64,000 bases of DNA, taken from assembly GCF_900090295.1 (NCBI RefSeq), contig NZ_LT607753.1, positions 4,030,001-4,094,000 of the forward strand, given 5' to 3'. The stretch comes from Micromonospora coxensis. GTDB taxonomy: Bacteria > Actinomycetota > Actinomycetes > Mycobacteriales > Micromonosporaceae. This document shows positions 28,741 to 38,989 of the stretch, piece after piece (position 1 is the first letter of the stretch; each line of letters begins with the position of its first letter). Under the pieces are notes generated by a model. It saw only the letters and a program-made list of their open reading frames with translations. It was not told the origin of the DNA and did not search any database. The position numbers and the translations under genes were made by a program.

Positions 28741-28988
28741 CCCGCGTCGACCTACGCCAGTCGTAGCGCGAGACGGGCCGGCGCGGCTGGTGGAGGCACG
28801 TCCGCAACCTGTTGACACGCTGTCAATGCCGTGGTGTGCGAAGTTGTGCCTTCAAATAGCGGCAAAAGCCGCGTGGGCTGTGGGCAAAACTTGGCTCGTG
28901 TGTGTTTTTGTCGCGATGACGCGGGTGGTGCGCCTCGGCGGTGGCCGCCGCCGCAGGGCTGCGAGCGGCGGCCACGCCGACGAGGTCG
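28741..28988. other. AT-richer intergenic region between convergent genes
   Basis: About 250 bp without a convincing gene and clearly less GC-rich than its surroundings between 28800 and 28920. It contains a perfect hyphenated palindrome TTGACA-CGC-TGTCAA (28812-28826), a small GCGGC-AAAA-GCCGC hairpin near 28860, and an 11-bp stem GTGGCCGCCGC (28941-28951 / 28965-28975) that probably terminates the PspC gene. Short reading frames here do not have the third-position GC bias of real genes. A small RNA or protein-binding site is possible. Confidence 0.5.
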
Positions 28989-29195
28989 TCAGTAGCGGGT
29001 GGTGGCGTAGCGGTCCTCGTTCGGCATCAGGATCCACAGCACCAGGTAGACGATCACCTGCGTGCCGGGCAGCAGCAGCGACAGCAGGAACAGCAGCCGG
29101 ATCAGGTTCGGCGAGGTGTTGAACCGGCGGGCCAGACCCGCGCAGACACCGGCGAGCATGCGCCCCTCGCGGGGCCGGACCAGTTTGCGACTCAT
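28989..29195 (-). CDS. PspC-domain small membrane protein
   Basis: 68 residues forming a single PspC domain: KLVRPREGRMLAGVCAGLARRFN followed by a Leu-rich transmembrane segment (LIRLLFLLSLLLPGTQVIVY) and a short polar tail. Members are linked to envelope-stress sensing. The ATG at 29195 is chosen because upstream in-frame sequence is low-complexity. It converges on DUF4230 and is divergent from sdaA, with a hairpin repeat in the region between. Confidence 0.88.
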   Translation of the reverse strand: MSRKLVRPREGRMLAGVCAGLARRFNTSPNLIRLLFLLSLLLPGTQVIVYLVLWILMPNEDRYATTRY

Positions 29196-29362
29196 CGTCG
29201 TACTCCCACTCTGCGGCGATCCGCCGCTCTGCGATCCACGGTAGGAAGGAGTGGCCACCGCGCCCTCCGTCCCGAGAGGGATCCGGCGGCCCCGTACCCG
29301 TAGGTGGTTACCCGCGTCGGCCTCAGCCGACGCGCCCCGTACCCGCTCGTGCGGCCACGAGA

Positions 29363-29410
29363 TGCGGCGTGTCGCGGTGTCCCGGTCGGTCGACACCGCG
29401 ACACGCCGCA
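29363..29410. repeat. dispersed hairpin repeat, copy 2
   Basis: Perfect 19-bp arms (29363-29381 and 29392-29410; left arm TGCGGCGTGTCGCGGTGTC) with a 10-nt loop, again preceded by GAGA. It lies in the 440-bp divergent region between the PspC gene and sdaA, so it is not simply a terminator. The rest of that region is G-rich with GGGCGAGG-type runs. Confidence 0.9.
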
Positions 29411-29637
29411 TTCGGGGGCGAGGGCGAGGGGCTGGGCGAGGGCGAGTTGCCGGAATTCGCCGGGGGGGTGGCGGGGGTGTAGCGGTGAGCCGGGCACGCG
29501 GTGAGCTGGGCGGGTAGGCTCGCCCGTCGGCGCCGCCCGTACCCGTGGCGGTGCCGGAACGACCGTCCCGGCCGGGGCGGCCAGCCCACCGGGACCGGAC
29601 CCCGCACCACGGGGAACGACGGCGAGGAAGTGCAGCC

Positions 29638-31005
<1,368 letters not shown>

Positions 31006-31063
31006 GCGGGCGTTCGTTCACCGACTGCTAACCTGTCGTCCGTCGGTGAGGCGGGAGGCGACG

Positions 31064-31891
31064 GTGACCGCTGGCGTCGCGGCCTTGTGGTCGCACCGCA
31101 ACTCGCTGCGCATCCTGGTCAAGCGCGACCTGGCGGTGAAGTACCAGCAGTCGGTGCTGGGCTACTTCTGGTCGCTGATCGAGCCGCTCGGCATGGGCGC
31201 GATCTACTTCTTCGTCTTCGGCGTGCTGTACTCCGGCGACACCAGCCGGCACCTGGGGCAGGCGGCCGAGTCGTACCCGCTGTTCCTGATCACCGGCATC
31301 TTCGCCTGGATGTGGACCAGTTCGGCGCTGAGCGAGGCGACAAACGCGTTGACCGGGCAGTCCCGCCTGATCACCACGATGAACGTGCCCCGGCAGGTCT
31401 TCCCGATCGGCCGGGTCACCGGCCGCTTCGCCGAGTACGTCGCCGGTCTGCCGATCCTGGTCGCGGTCGCCGCCGTCTACCTCGCCCACGGGCGGATCGA
31501 CCCCGGCTGGTCGCTGCTCGCCCTGCCGCTGGCGGTGCTGGTGCAGGCGACGCTGCTGGTCGGCCTGTCGCTGCTGCTGTCGGCGGTCAACGTGCTGATG
31601 CGCGACGTCGAGCGGTTCATGCGGCTGATCATCCGGGTGCTCTTCTACGCCACGCCGATCATCTACCCGCTGAGCCTGGTCCGGGAGTCCGGCCTGCCCG
31701 GCTGGGTGAAGGTGGTGTACGAGCTGAACCCGCTGGTCGGAATCTTCCAGCTCCAGCACGCGATCTGGTACCCGGACGAGTTCCCGGACGCCCGGCTGCT
31801 GGCCACCACCGTCGCCGGCAGCCTGCTGGCGCTGGTGGCCGGCTGGTGGGCGTTCCGCCGGCTCGAACCGGCCGTGCTCAAGGAGCTGTGA
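31064..31891 (+). CDS. ABC-2 permease for surface glycopolymer export
   Basis: A 275-residue, six-helix permease of the Wzm/TagG type. It has the N-terminal amphipathic segment LRILVKRDLAVKYQQSVLGY, GLSLLLSAVNVLMRDVERFM and YATPIIYPLSLV near the C-terminus, all typical of O-antigen and teichoic acid exporters. GCGGGAGG before the GTG at 31064 decides the start. The ATPase partner overlaps by 4 nt. First gene of a four-gene glycopolymer operon. Confidence 0.9.
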   Translation: MTAGVAALWSHRNSLRILVKRDLAVKYQQSVLGYFWSLIEPLGMGAIYFFVFGVLYSGDTSRHLGQAAESYPLFLITGIFAWMWTSSALSEATNALTGQSRLITTMNVPRQVFPIGRVTGRFAEYVAGLPILVAVAAVYLAHGRIDPGWSLLALPLAVLVQATLLVGLSLLLSAVNVLMRDVERFMRLIIRVLFYATPIIYPLSLVRESGLPGWVKVVYELNPLVGIFQLQHAIWYPDEFPDARLLATTVAGSLLALVAGWWAFRRLEPAVLKEL

Positions 31892-32637
31892 CGGTGGCGC
31901 CGATCATCGAGGCGGAGGGCCTCGGCATCCGGTTCGTCCGCAACCGCCGACGACAGTTGCGGCTGCGGGAGCTGTTCATCCACCGGGGTGGGCGCGGGGC
32001 GGCGGCCGGTCAGTTCTGGCCGCTGCGCGACGTCTCGTTCACCGTCGAGCCGGGCGACACGGTCGGGGTGATCGGGCGCAACGGCACCGGCAAGAGCACC
32101 CTGCTGCGGCTGATCGCCGGGGTGCTCATCCCCGACGAGGGGCGGATCCGGGTGTCCGGCGACGTCGCGCCGCTGCTGGAGCTGTCGGCCGGCTTCTCCA
32201 ACGACCTCACCGGGCGGGAGAACCTCTACCTGGTCGGCGGGCTGCACGGGCTGTCGTCGGCGTACCTGAAGCGGCACTTCGACGACATCGTGTCGTTCGC
32301 CGGCGAGCAGGTGGAGCGGGCCATCGACACCTCGGTCCGGCACTACTCGTCCGGGATGAAGGTCCGGCTGGGCTTCGCGATCATCTCGCACCTGCCGCAC
32401 CCGATCCTGCTGATGGACGAGGTGACCGCGGTGGGCGACGCGGAGTTCCGCAAGAAGTGCTATTCGACGATCGACCGACTGCTCGCGGAGGGGCGCACCT
32501 TGGTGCTGGTGTCACACAACGAGAAGGACCTGACCCGGTTCTGCCGTCGGGGGCTCTACCTCGACGGCGGGCGGCTGACCGTGGACGGCACGGTCGCCGA
32601 GGCGCTCGACGCGTACCACGCCGCGGTCCCGCGGTGA
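31888..32637 (+). CDS. ABC ATPase for surface glycopolymer export
   Basis: A 249-residue Wzt/TagH-type ATPase. Walker A is GRNGTGKST, the Q-loop region is VAPLLELSAGFSNDLTGREN (the ELSAGF motif of polysaccharide exporters), the signature is HYSSGMKVRLGF, and Walker B is ILLMDEVTAVGD. There is no C-terminal carbohydrate-binding domain, so it should not require a terminal sugar cap. It is coupled by GTGA overlaps to the permease before it and the phosphotransferase after it. Confidence 0.92.
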   Translation: MTVAPIIEAEGLGIRFVRNRRRQLRLRELFIHRGGRGAAAGQFWPLRDVSFTVEPGDTVGVIGRNGTGKSTLLRLIAGVLIPDEGRIRVSGDVAPLLELSAGFSNDLTGRENLYLVGGLHGLSSAYLKRHFDDIVSFAGEQVERAIDTSVRHYSSGMKVRLGFAIISHLPHPILLMDEVTAVGDAEFRKKCYSTIDRLLAEGRTLVLVSHNEKDLTRFCRRGLYLDGGRLTVDGTVAEALDAYHAAVPR

Positions 32638-34595
32638 CGCTCGCGATCGTGCTCGCCGCCGGTGCGCCGGCCGCGGGCCTGCCGACCTCGACCGGGGAGC
32701 GCCTCGACGCCCGCCTCGCCGACCAGTGGCGCCGCGCCGGGGCGGACGCCGTGCGGGCCGTCGCCGACCTGGGTGAGCTGGCCGCCCTGCTGGACACCGT
32801 GACCGGCCCGGTGGTGGTGAGCGGGGCCGATCTGGTCGCGCACACCGCCGTACTCAGGCATCTGCGGACCAGCCCGGTCGGGCCGACGGTGGCCCTGGTG
32901 CTGACCGATCCGCCGGCCGCCGGCCGGGTCGCGCTGCGCGAGGAGCGCGGCCAGGTGGTCGAGGCCGGACCGGAGGTCGCCGACGCCACCGGCGTGTTCG
33001 GCGGCGCGCTGCGGGTCGGCGCGGGCGACCTGCCGGCGCTGGCGGCCGCCGCCCGGGCCGCCGCCACGCAGCCGGCGGCCGGGCCCGCGGTGGACCGGCT
33101 CTTCGCCGCCCTCACCGCGCTCGGCACGCTGACCTTCGCCCATCGGGTACGCCTGCTCGTGGCGCACCGGGTCGACGACGCCGACGGGTTGCGCGCCGCC
33201 GAGGCGGAGCTGTCGGGGGTCGACGAGGACCGGACCGAGCTGCGGCTCTCGGTGAAGGAGCGGGACGACTTCTTCACCACCTACTTCGTCAGCACCTGGT
33301 CGCCGTACGTGACGAAGGCGTGCGCCCGGATCGGGCTCGGCCCGACCGCGGTCACCATGGTCTCGGTGCTCTTCGCCGCCGTCGCGGCGCTGCTCTTCGC
33401 CGTCGGTGGCCGGCCCGCCCTGGTGGCCGGCGGCGTCCTGCTCTACCTGGGGTTCGTGCTGGACTGCGTGGACGGGCAGCTGGCCCGCTACACCCGGCAC
33501 TTCAGCGCCTGGGGCGGCTGGCTGGACACGATGGCCGACCGGGCCAAGGAGTACCTGGTCTACGCCGGTCTCGGCTTCGGGGCCACGGCCGGCGGGTTCC
33601 GGTACGGCTGGGCGTTGGCGATCGCCGCGATGACCCTGCAGACCGTCCGGCACATGACCGACGCCTGGTACGGGGTGCTGCACGACGAGGCGGCCCGGCG
33701 TCCCCGCCCGTCGGCCGGCGCGGGCAGCGGGATCGGCGGCATGCTCAACGCCGCCTCCACGAAGGTGCAGGCGGACACCGGCTCGGTGTCGTACTGGCTG
33801 AAGCGGACGGTGGTCTTCCCGATCGGTGAGCGATGGGCGCTGATCGCGCTGACCGCCGCGCTGTTCGACCCGACGGTCAGCCTGGTCGCGGTGCTGGTCT
33901 GGGGGACGCTGGCGTTCGGGTACACGGGTGCGCTGCGTACCCTGCGGGCCCGCTGGATGTGGGTGCCGGTGCTGGACACGGTCGACGCCACCCTGCACCG
34001 CGACGACGGCCCGCTCGCGGCCCGGCTGCCGGTCGTGCGCCCGGTGGGGCCGCTGACGCTGGCGGTGGTCGGGGCGCTCGGGCCGGCGGTGCTGCTGGTG
34101 GCCGCACTGGTCACGGCGGACGGCGGGGACGCCGGTGGGCTGCGCTGGTGGCTGCCGGTGGCGCTGCTGGTGCTCCTGGTCGGCGGGCTGGGGGCCGGCG
34201 CGGCGCACAACGGGCCGCTGGACTGGCTGGTGCCGGCGGCGTTGCGGGCCGGCGAGTACCTCTTCGCGATCACCGTCGGGGTGGTCGGCGGGGCGCCCGC
34301 CTGGCTGGTCTTCGGGTACGTCTTCGTGCTCACCCTGCACCACTACGACCTGACCGCCCGGCTGGAGAAGCGGCAGGCCGCGCCGCCGCTGCACTCCTGG
34401 ACGCTGGGCTGGGAGGGGCGTTCGGTGCTGCTGGCGCTCGTGGCGATCGCCGGTTTTGCGGGCATCGGTCTGGCTACACTCGGTACGTACCTTCTCGTGG
34501 TTTTCGTGGCGAGTGTCGTCCTGACCTGGGTCGTCCTGCCGGCCCGCGCCGAGCGGGCGACGGCCGTGCCGGTCGGGGGTGGCTCGCCGGGCTGA
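32634..34595 (+). CDS. nucleotidyltransferase-like / CDP-alcohol phosphotransferase fusion with DUF5941-type C-terminus
   Basis: 653 residues in three parts. Residues 1-200 look like a degenerate sugar-nucleotidyltransferase (LAIVLAAG start). The middle is a CDP-alcohol phosphatidyltransferase domain with the full D-x2-DG-x2-AR-x8-G-x3-D-x3-D motif from Asp277 to Asp302. The rest is a multi-helix membrane region (DUF5941-like). The order resembles bifunctional IPCT/DIPP synthases that activate and then condense an inositol or polyol phosphate. Between the exporter and a TagF-like enzyme it probably makes a lipid-linked or CDP-linked primer of a cell-surface polymer. The nucleotidyltransferase motif is incomplete, so activity there is doubtful. 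Confidence 0.85.
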   Translation: MTLAIVLAAGAPAAGLPTSTGERLDARLADQWRRAGADAVRAVADLGELAALLDTVTGPVVVSGADLVAHTAVLRHLRTSPVGPTVALVLTDPPAAGRVALREERGQVVEAGPEVADATGVFGGALRVGAGDLPALAAAARAAATQPAAGPAVDRLFAALTALGTLTFAHRVRLLVAHRVDDADGLRAAEAELSGVDEDRTELRLSVKERDDFFTTYFVSTWSPYVTKACARIGLGPTAVTMVSVLFAAVAALLFAVGGRPALVAGGVLLYLGFVLDCVDGQLARYTRHFSAWGGWLDTMADRAKEYLVYAGLGFGATAGGFRYGWALAIAAMTLQTVRHMTDAWYGVLHDEAARRPRPSAGAGSGIGGMLNAASTKVQADTGSVSYWLKRTVVFPIGERWALIALTAALFDPTVSLVAVLVWGTLAFGYTGALRTLRARWMWVPVLDTVDATLHRDDGPLAARLPVVRPVGPLTLAVVGALGPAVLLVAALVTADGGDAGGLRWWLPVALLVLLVGGLGAGAAHNGPLDWLVPAALRAGEYLFAITVGVVGGAPAWLVFGYVFVLTLHHYDLTARLEKRQAAPPLHSWTLGWEGRSVLLALVAIAGFAGIGLATLGTYLLVVFVASVVLTWVVLPARAERATAVPVGGGSPG

Positions 34596-34610
34596 CGGAG
34601 GGCGGCCGGG

Positions 34611-36785
34611 ATGACCCTGATCAGCTTCGTCGTCCCGGCCCACCGGGTGCAGGGCTACCTGCGCGAATGCCTGGACTCGCTGCTCGGGCAGCCGTTCGGT
34701 GACATCGAGGTGGTCGGCGTCGACGACGCCTCGCCGGACGCCGTCGGCGACATCCTCGACGAGTACGCCGCCCGCGACCCCCGGGTCCGGCCGGTCCGGC
34801 TCACCGAGAACGTCGGCCTCGGCCCGGCCCGCAACGTCGGGCTGGACCGGGCCGTCGGGGAGTACGTCTGGTTCCTCGACGGCGACGACTGGCTCGCGCC
34901 CGACTGCCTGCCCGAGGTGGCCGACCGGCTCCGCGCCACCCGTCCGGACGTCCTCGTCGTCGACCACGTCCGGGTGCACTGGACCGACACCGCGACCCGC
35001 AGCGCCATGGCGGAGGTGTTCCCCGAGCCGCCCGGCGCGGCGACCTTCCGGCTGGCCGACCGGCCGGAGGCCCTGCACCTGCTGCACACCGCCTGGAACC
35101 GGCTGGTCCGCCGGAAGTTCCTGACCGACCTGGGGCTCCGCTTCGCCCCCGGCTGGTACGAGGACGTCTCGTTCAGCTACCCGGTGCTGCTGGCCGCTGA
35201 GCGGATCGGCGTGCTCGACCGGGTCTGCGTCAACTACCGGCAGCGGCGGGCCGGGGCGATCACCCGGACCCGGGGCGACCGGCACTTCGAGGTCTTCGCG
35301 CAGTGGCACCGGGTGTTCCGGTTCCTCGACGCCCGTCCGGACCTGGCCGCGCTGCGCCCGGCGGTCTTCGAGCGGATGGTCTGGCACTACCTGACGGTGC
35401 TCGGCAACGGCGAGCGGATCGCCCCCGAGCTGCGGCCGGCCTTCTTCGCCCAGATCACCGCCGACTACCGGCGTTACCTGCCACCGGGCGGCGTCGCGGC
35501 GCCGGACGGGGTGGAGGGGCTCAAGCACCGGCTGGTGGCGGCGGGACGCTGGCGCACGTTCAGCGCGCTGCGCGGCGTCAACCAGGCCAGGGCGACCGCC
35601 CGGGGCGCGGCCCGGCGGGCCCTGCCGGTGGCCCGGCGGGCCGCCCGGTCGACCCGGGACGCGGTGCTGCGCGAGTACTACCGGGCCGAGCTGCGCCGGC
35701 CGATCGAGGAGACGTTGGCCGTGTACGCGGCCTACTGGTACCGCGGCTACGCCTGCAACCCGGCAGCGGTGGACGCCGCCGCCCGGCGGCTCGCGCCGCA
35801 CGTCCGTGGGGTGTGGATCGTTCGGCGGGACCGGGTGGACACCCTGCCGCCGGGCACCGAGTACGTGGTGGCCGGCACCCGCGCCTACTACCGGGCGCTG
35901 GCCCGGGCGCGGTGGCTGGTCAACAACGTCAACTTCCCCGACTTCGTCCGGAAGCGGCCGGGATCGGTGCACGTGCAGACCCACCACGGCACGCCGGTCA
36001 AGGTGATGGGGCTGGACCAGCAGCGGTACCCGTTGGGCGCGGTCGGGATGGACTTCGCCGGGCTGCTGCGCCGGGTGGACCGGTGGGACTTCAGCGTCAC
36101 CTCGAACAGCTTCTCCACCCAGATGTGGGACCGGGCGTACCCGGCGTCGTACACCACCCTGGAGGTCGGGTACCCACGCAACGACCGGCTGGTCACCGCC
36201 ACCGCCGAGGAGGTGCGCGAGGTCCGCGACCGGCTCGGGGTCGCCCCCGGCGAGCGGGTGGTGCTCTACGCGCCGACGCACCGGGAGCACCTGCCGCGCT
36301 ACCGCCCGCCGTTCGACCCGCGGCGGCTGCTCGACGTGCTCGGGCCGGCCGGTCGGCTGCTGATCCGCAGCCACTACTTCCAGGACCGGCAGGGCCGGGC
36401 CCGGCGGCGTACCCGGGGACGGGTCGTGGACGTCAGCGACCATCCGAGCGTGGAAGACCTGTACCTGGCCGCCGACGTGCTGGTCACCGACTACTCGTCG
36501 GCGATGTTCGACTACGCGGTCCTGGACCGCCCGATCGTCGTGTACGCCCCCGACCGGGAGGCGTACGCCCTGGCCCGGGGGGTCTACTTCGACGTGACGG
36601 CCGAGCCGCCGGGTGCGGTGGCGCTCACCTTCGACGAGCTGCTGGAGGTGTTCCGCTCCGGCGCGGAGACGGCGGCGGAGGCGGAGCGGGCCCGGAGCCG
36701 GTTCCGGGACCGGTTCTGCGCGCTGGACGACGGCCACGCGGCGGAGCGGGTGGTCCGGCGGGTCTTCCTGGACGAGCCCGGGTGA
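34611..36785 (+). CDS. GT2 glycosyltransferase fused to CDP-glycerol glycerophosphotransferase (TagF-like)
   Basis: 724 residues. Residues 1-about 230 are a family 2 glycosyltransferase (ISFVVPAHRVQGYLRECLDS, DDASPDAV, WFLDGDDWLAPD). Residues about 370-720 are a glycerophosphotransferase: HHGTPVKVMG, VGYPRNDRL, VLYAPTHREHLP, SHYFQDRQG and VLVTDYSSAMFDYAVLDRP are the TagB/TagF signatures. A single chain could add a sugar and polymerise glycerol- or polyol-phosphate units of a teichoic-acid-like polymer. It follows the CDP-alcohol enzyme by 15 bp and ends the operon, with a weak hairpin after it. Confidence 0.9.
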   Translation: MTLISFVVPAHRVQGYLRECLDSLLGQPFGDIEVVGVDDASPDAVGDILDEYAARDPRVRPVRLTENVGLGPARNVGLDRAVGEYVWFLDGDDWLAPDCLPEVADRLRATRPDVLVVDHVRVHWTDTATRSAMAEVFPEPPGAATFRLADRPEALHLLHTAWNRLVRRKFLTDLGLRFAPGWYEDVSFSYPVLLAAERIGVLDRVCVNYRQRRAGAITRTRGDRHFEVFAQWHRVFRFLDARPDLAALRPAVFERMVWHYLTVLGNGERIAPELRPAFFAQITADYRRYLPPGGVAAPDGVEGLKHRLVAAGRWRTFSALRGVNQARATARGAARRALPVARRAARSTRDAVLREYYRAELRRPIEETLAVYAAYWYRGYACNPAAVDAAARRLAPHVRGVWIVRRDRVDTLPPGTEYVVAGTRAYYRALARARWLVNNVNFPDFVRKRPGSVHVQTHHGTPVKVMGLDQQRYPLGAVGMDFAGLLRRVDRWDFSVTSNSFSTQMWDRAYPASYTTLEVGYPRNDRLVTATAEEVREVRDRLGVAPGERVVLYAPTHREHLPRYRPPFDPRRLLDVLGPAGRLLIRSHYFQDRQGRARRRTRGRVVDVSDHPSVEDLYLAADVLVTDYSSAMFDYAVLDRPIVVYAPDREAYALARGVYFDVTAEPPGAVALTFDELLEVFRSGAETAAEAERARSRFRDRFCALDDGHAAERVVRRVFLDEPG

Positions 36786-36798
36786 CCGCTCGTGAGCT

Positions 36799-36819
36799 GG
36801 CGTGACGCCCTGTCACGCC
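36799..36819 (+). terminator. short hairpin after the glycopolymer operon
   Basis: An 8-bp stem (GGCGTGAC / GTCACGCC) with a GCCCT loop, 13 nt after the last stop. It is weak and could instead be a regulatory palindrome for the ABC ATPase gene that follows. Confidence 0.45.
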
Positions 36820-36944
36820 GCTCTCACTACTGACCGGTTAATAGTCCTGTCATAACCCGAACATGGCACGTTTACCCGATGTGCGGAGACGGTGACCGGG
36901 GCGACAGTCAACCCCGGGGTTCGGCCGAGCTGGGGGAGGAGACG

Positions 36945-38252
36945 GTGACCACCGTCGCGCTCAAGGATGTGACCAAGGTGTTCCAGGACGGGACACTCGC
37001 GGTCGACAGCGTCAATCTCGACGTCAACGACGGCGAGTTCATGGTGCTGCTGGGGCCGTCCGGCTGCGGGAAGTCCACAGTGCTGCGGATGGTCGCGGGA
37101 CTGGAGGACCCCACCTCCGGCGCGGTGATGCTCGACGGCGAGGTGGCGAACGACCTGCCACCCCGGGAGCGGAAGATCGCCATGGTCTTCCAGGACTTCG
37201 CGCTCTACCCGCACATGACCGTGGGGGACAACATCGGGTTCCCGCTGCGGCTGTCCGGCGTCGAACCGCTTCCGCGCGGGGAGCGGATCCAGGACGTGGC
37301 CAGCGCGCTGGGCATCGGCGACGTGCTCGGCCGCAAGCCGAGCCAGCTCTCCGGCGGCCAGCGCCAACGGGTCGCGATGGGGCGGGCGATAGTGCGCCGG
37401 CCGGGCCTGTTCCTGATGGACGAGCCGCTCTCCAACCTCGACAGCGGGCTCCGCGCCGAGCTGCGCGCGGAGATCTCCGGGCTCACCCGCGAGCTGGGCG
37501 TCACCACCATCTACGTCACGCACGACCAGGCCGAGGCGCTGACCATGGCCGACCGGGTCGCCATCATGCGCAAGGGCGTGCTCCAGGACGTGGGCACCCC
37601 CACCCAGGTGTACGGCCGCCCGGCCACCCTCTACGTCGCGGCCTTCCTGGGCAGCCCCCGGATGAACCTGCTGGAGGCGTCGGTCTACGTCCACCTCGAC
37701 CGGTACATCACGCTGACCCTCGGCGACCAGGCGCTCTACCTGCCCTGGGACGACATCCGCAGCCGGGCCGTGGCGCACTACCACGGCGAGCGGATCGTGG
37801 TCGGCATGCGGGCCGAGGCGCTCACCCCGGTCGCCCCGGACACCCCCGGCGACGTGCTCCAGGGCCGGGTCCGCTACCTGGAGCACCACGGGCACGAGTC
37901 GCTGGCCTTCCTCGACATCGGCGCCACCGCGATCGTGGTGGACGAGATGGGCGTGCCGACCGACGAGGCCGCGTCCGGCCAGCGCGGGCTGCGACGCTTC
38001 GGGCAGGTCATGCAGCGGCTCGCCGGCCGGGCCGTCGACCCCGCGCCGGCCCCGGCGCCCGCCCCGAGCGGCAACCGGACCAGCGTGCTCAACGACCCGG
38101 GCCGGCACCACCGCCGCCCCGCCGAGCTGGCCGTGCGGCTCGCCCCGTACCCGGCGATCGCCGCCGGCCACCCGATGTCGGTGGCGGTGCGGATGGACGC
38201 CCTGCACTTCTTCGACGAGCGCGGCGACCGGATCGACGTCGGCTGGCGCTGA
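36945..38252 (+). CDS. ABC ATPase, carbohydrate-uptake type (MsmX/UgpC-like), orphan
   Basis: A 435-residue ATPase. Walker A is GPSGCGKST, the Q-loop MVFQDFALYPHMTV, the signature LSGGQRQRVAMGRA, Walker B LFLMDEPLSNLD and the H-loop YVTHDQAEA. The C-terminal regulatory region holds TOBE-like segments (VVGMRAEALTP) interrupted by a Pro/Ala-rich insertion (APAPAPAP). Carbohydrate importers often share such an ATPase, and no permease or binding protein is nearby. The GTG at 36945 follows GGGGGAGGAG. Upstream AT-rich sequence around 36840-36855 (TTAATAGTCC..CATAAC) probably holds the promoter. Confidence 0.9.
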   Translation: MTTVALKDVTKVFQDGTLAVDSVNLDVNDGEFMVLLGPSGCGKSTVLRMVAGLEDPTSGAVMLDGEVANDLPPRERKIAMVFQDFALYPHMTVGDNIGFPLRLSGVEPLPRGERIQDVASALGIGDVLGRKPSQLSGGQRQRVAMGRAIVRRPGLFLMDEPLSNLDSGLRAELRAEISGLTRELGVTTIYVTHDQAEALTMADRVAIMRKGVLQDVGTPTQVYGRPATLYVAAFLGSPRMNLLEASVYVHLDRYITLTLGDQALYLPWDDIRSRAVAHYHGERIVVGMRAEALTPVAPDTPGDVLQGRVRYLEHHGHESLAFLDIGATAIVVDEMGVPTDEAASGQRGLRRFGQVMQRLAGRAVDPAPAPAPAPSGNRTSVLNDPGRHHRRPAELAVRLAPYPAIAAGHPMSVAVRMDALHFFDERGDRIDVGWR

Positions 38253-38321
38253 CGGACCCGTCCGCCCACCTCGCCGCGGGCCGGTCGCCCGTCGGCCGGG
38301 CCCGTCTCGACCGACCCGGTG

Positions 38322-38369
38322 TGCGGTGAGTCGGGGTGTCCACGTCGACTGACACCGCGACTCGCCGCA
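38322..38369. repeat. dispersed hairpin repeat, copy 3 (diverged)
   Basis: 19-nt arms at 38322-38340 and 38351-38369 with two mismatches and a 10-nt loop. The right arm GACACCGCGACTCGCCGCA matches copy 1; the left arm has drifted (TGCGGTGAGTCGGGG). It lies in the 208-bp gap between two genes on the same strand. Confidence 0.88.
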
Positions 38370-38460
38370 AACGGTGCGCGTGTTGGGCGGCGTTCGTGCG
38401 GTCCGTCCGGCGGCGCGGCCGGGCCTTGCCCATGAAGTTACCGGCTAGTAACGTCGGGGC

Positions 38461-38928
38461 ATGTCCATCGACTCGCGCCAGGTGGCGTCCGCGCTGCTGG
38501 AAGCCGTGCCCTTCGCCCGTACGCTCGCCCTGGAGGTCGTCGAGGTCGCGCCGGAGGCCGAGGGCGGCGTTCGGGCCGTCGTCCGGCTGCCCGACTCGCC
38601 GGCCACCCACAACCACGTCGGCGGCCCGCACGCCGGCGCGATGTTCACCCTCGGCGAGACGGCCTCCGGGGCGGTGGTGATGGCCGCCTTCGGCCACCTG
38701 CTCGACCGCGCGGTGCCGCTGGCCGTCCGGGCCGAGATCGGGTACCGGAAGGTGGCGATGGGGCCGATGCTGGCCACCGCCCGGCTGGGCCGCCCGCCCG
38801 CCGACGTGATCGCCGAACTGGACGCCGGGCAGCGCCCCGAGTTCGGCGTCGAGATCGAGATCTGCACCGAGGACGGCACCCCGACGTCGGCGATGACCGT
38901 GCTCTGGACGCTGCGCCCGCACCGCTGA
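38461..38928 (+). CDS. hotdog-fold thioesterase-like protein (DUF4442/PaaI-like)
   Basis: A 155-residue hotdog protein with [20 protein letters not shown], the usual helix-turn region containing the putative catalytic residues, and conserved [15 protein letters not shown]. It is likely to hydrolyse acyl-CoA or a similar thioester; the substrate is unknown. TAACGT 6 nt before the ATG signals a leaderless mRNA. Confidence 0.85.
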   Translation: MSIDSRQVASALLEAVPFARTLALEVVEVAPEAEGGVRAVVRLPDSPATHNHVGGPHAGAMFTLGETASGAVVMAAFGHLLDRAVPLAVRAEIGYRKVAMGPMLATARLGRPPADVIAELDAGQRPEFGVEIEICTEDGTPTSAMTVLWTLRPHR

Positions 38929-38989
38929 CCCCGCCGTCGCGCCCGGAAAAGCGGTTTGTCCGGGCGATCGGCTGGATAGATTTCTCGGT

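Noticed and set aside
28790..29122. A 110-codon plus-strand frame in the AT-richer island
   Set aside because: Its first part lacks the third-position GC bias of this genome, and its second part runs antisense through the PspC gene.
32556..36737. A 1393-codon open frame on the minus strand opposite the glycopolymer operon
   Set aside because: Composition (His/Arg/Gly/Pro/Gln-rich) is typical of an antisense shadow; the plus-strand genes carry all recognisable motifs.
36945..38252. Assignment of the ABC ATPase to the upstream glycopolymer exporter
   Set aside because: It is an importer-type ATPase with a TOBE-like regulatory region; the exporter already has its own ATPase at 31888-32637, and a promoter-like gap separates them.
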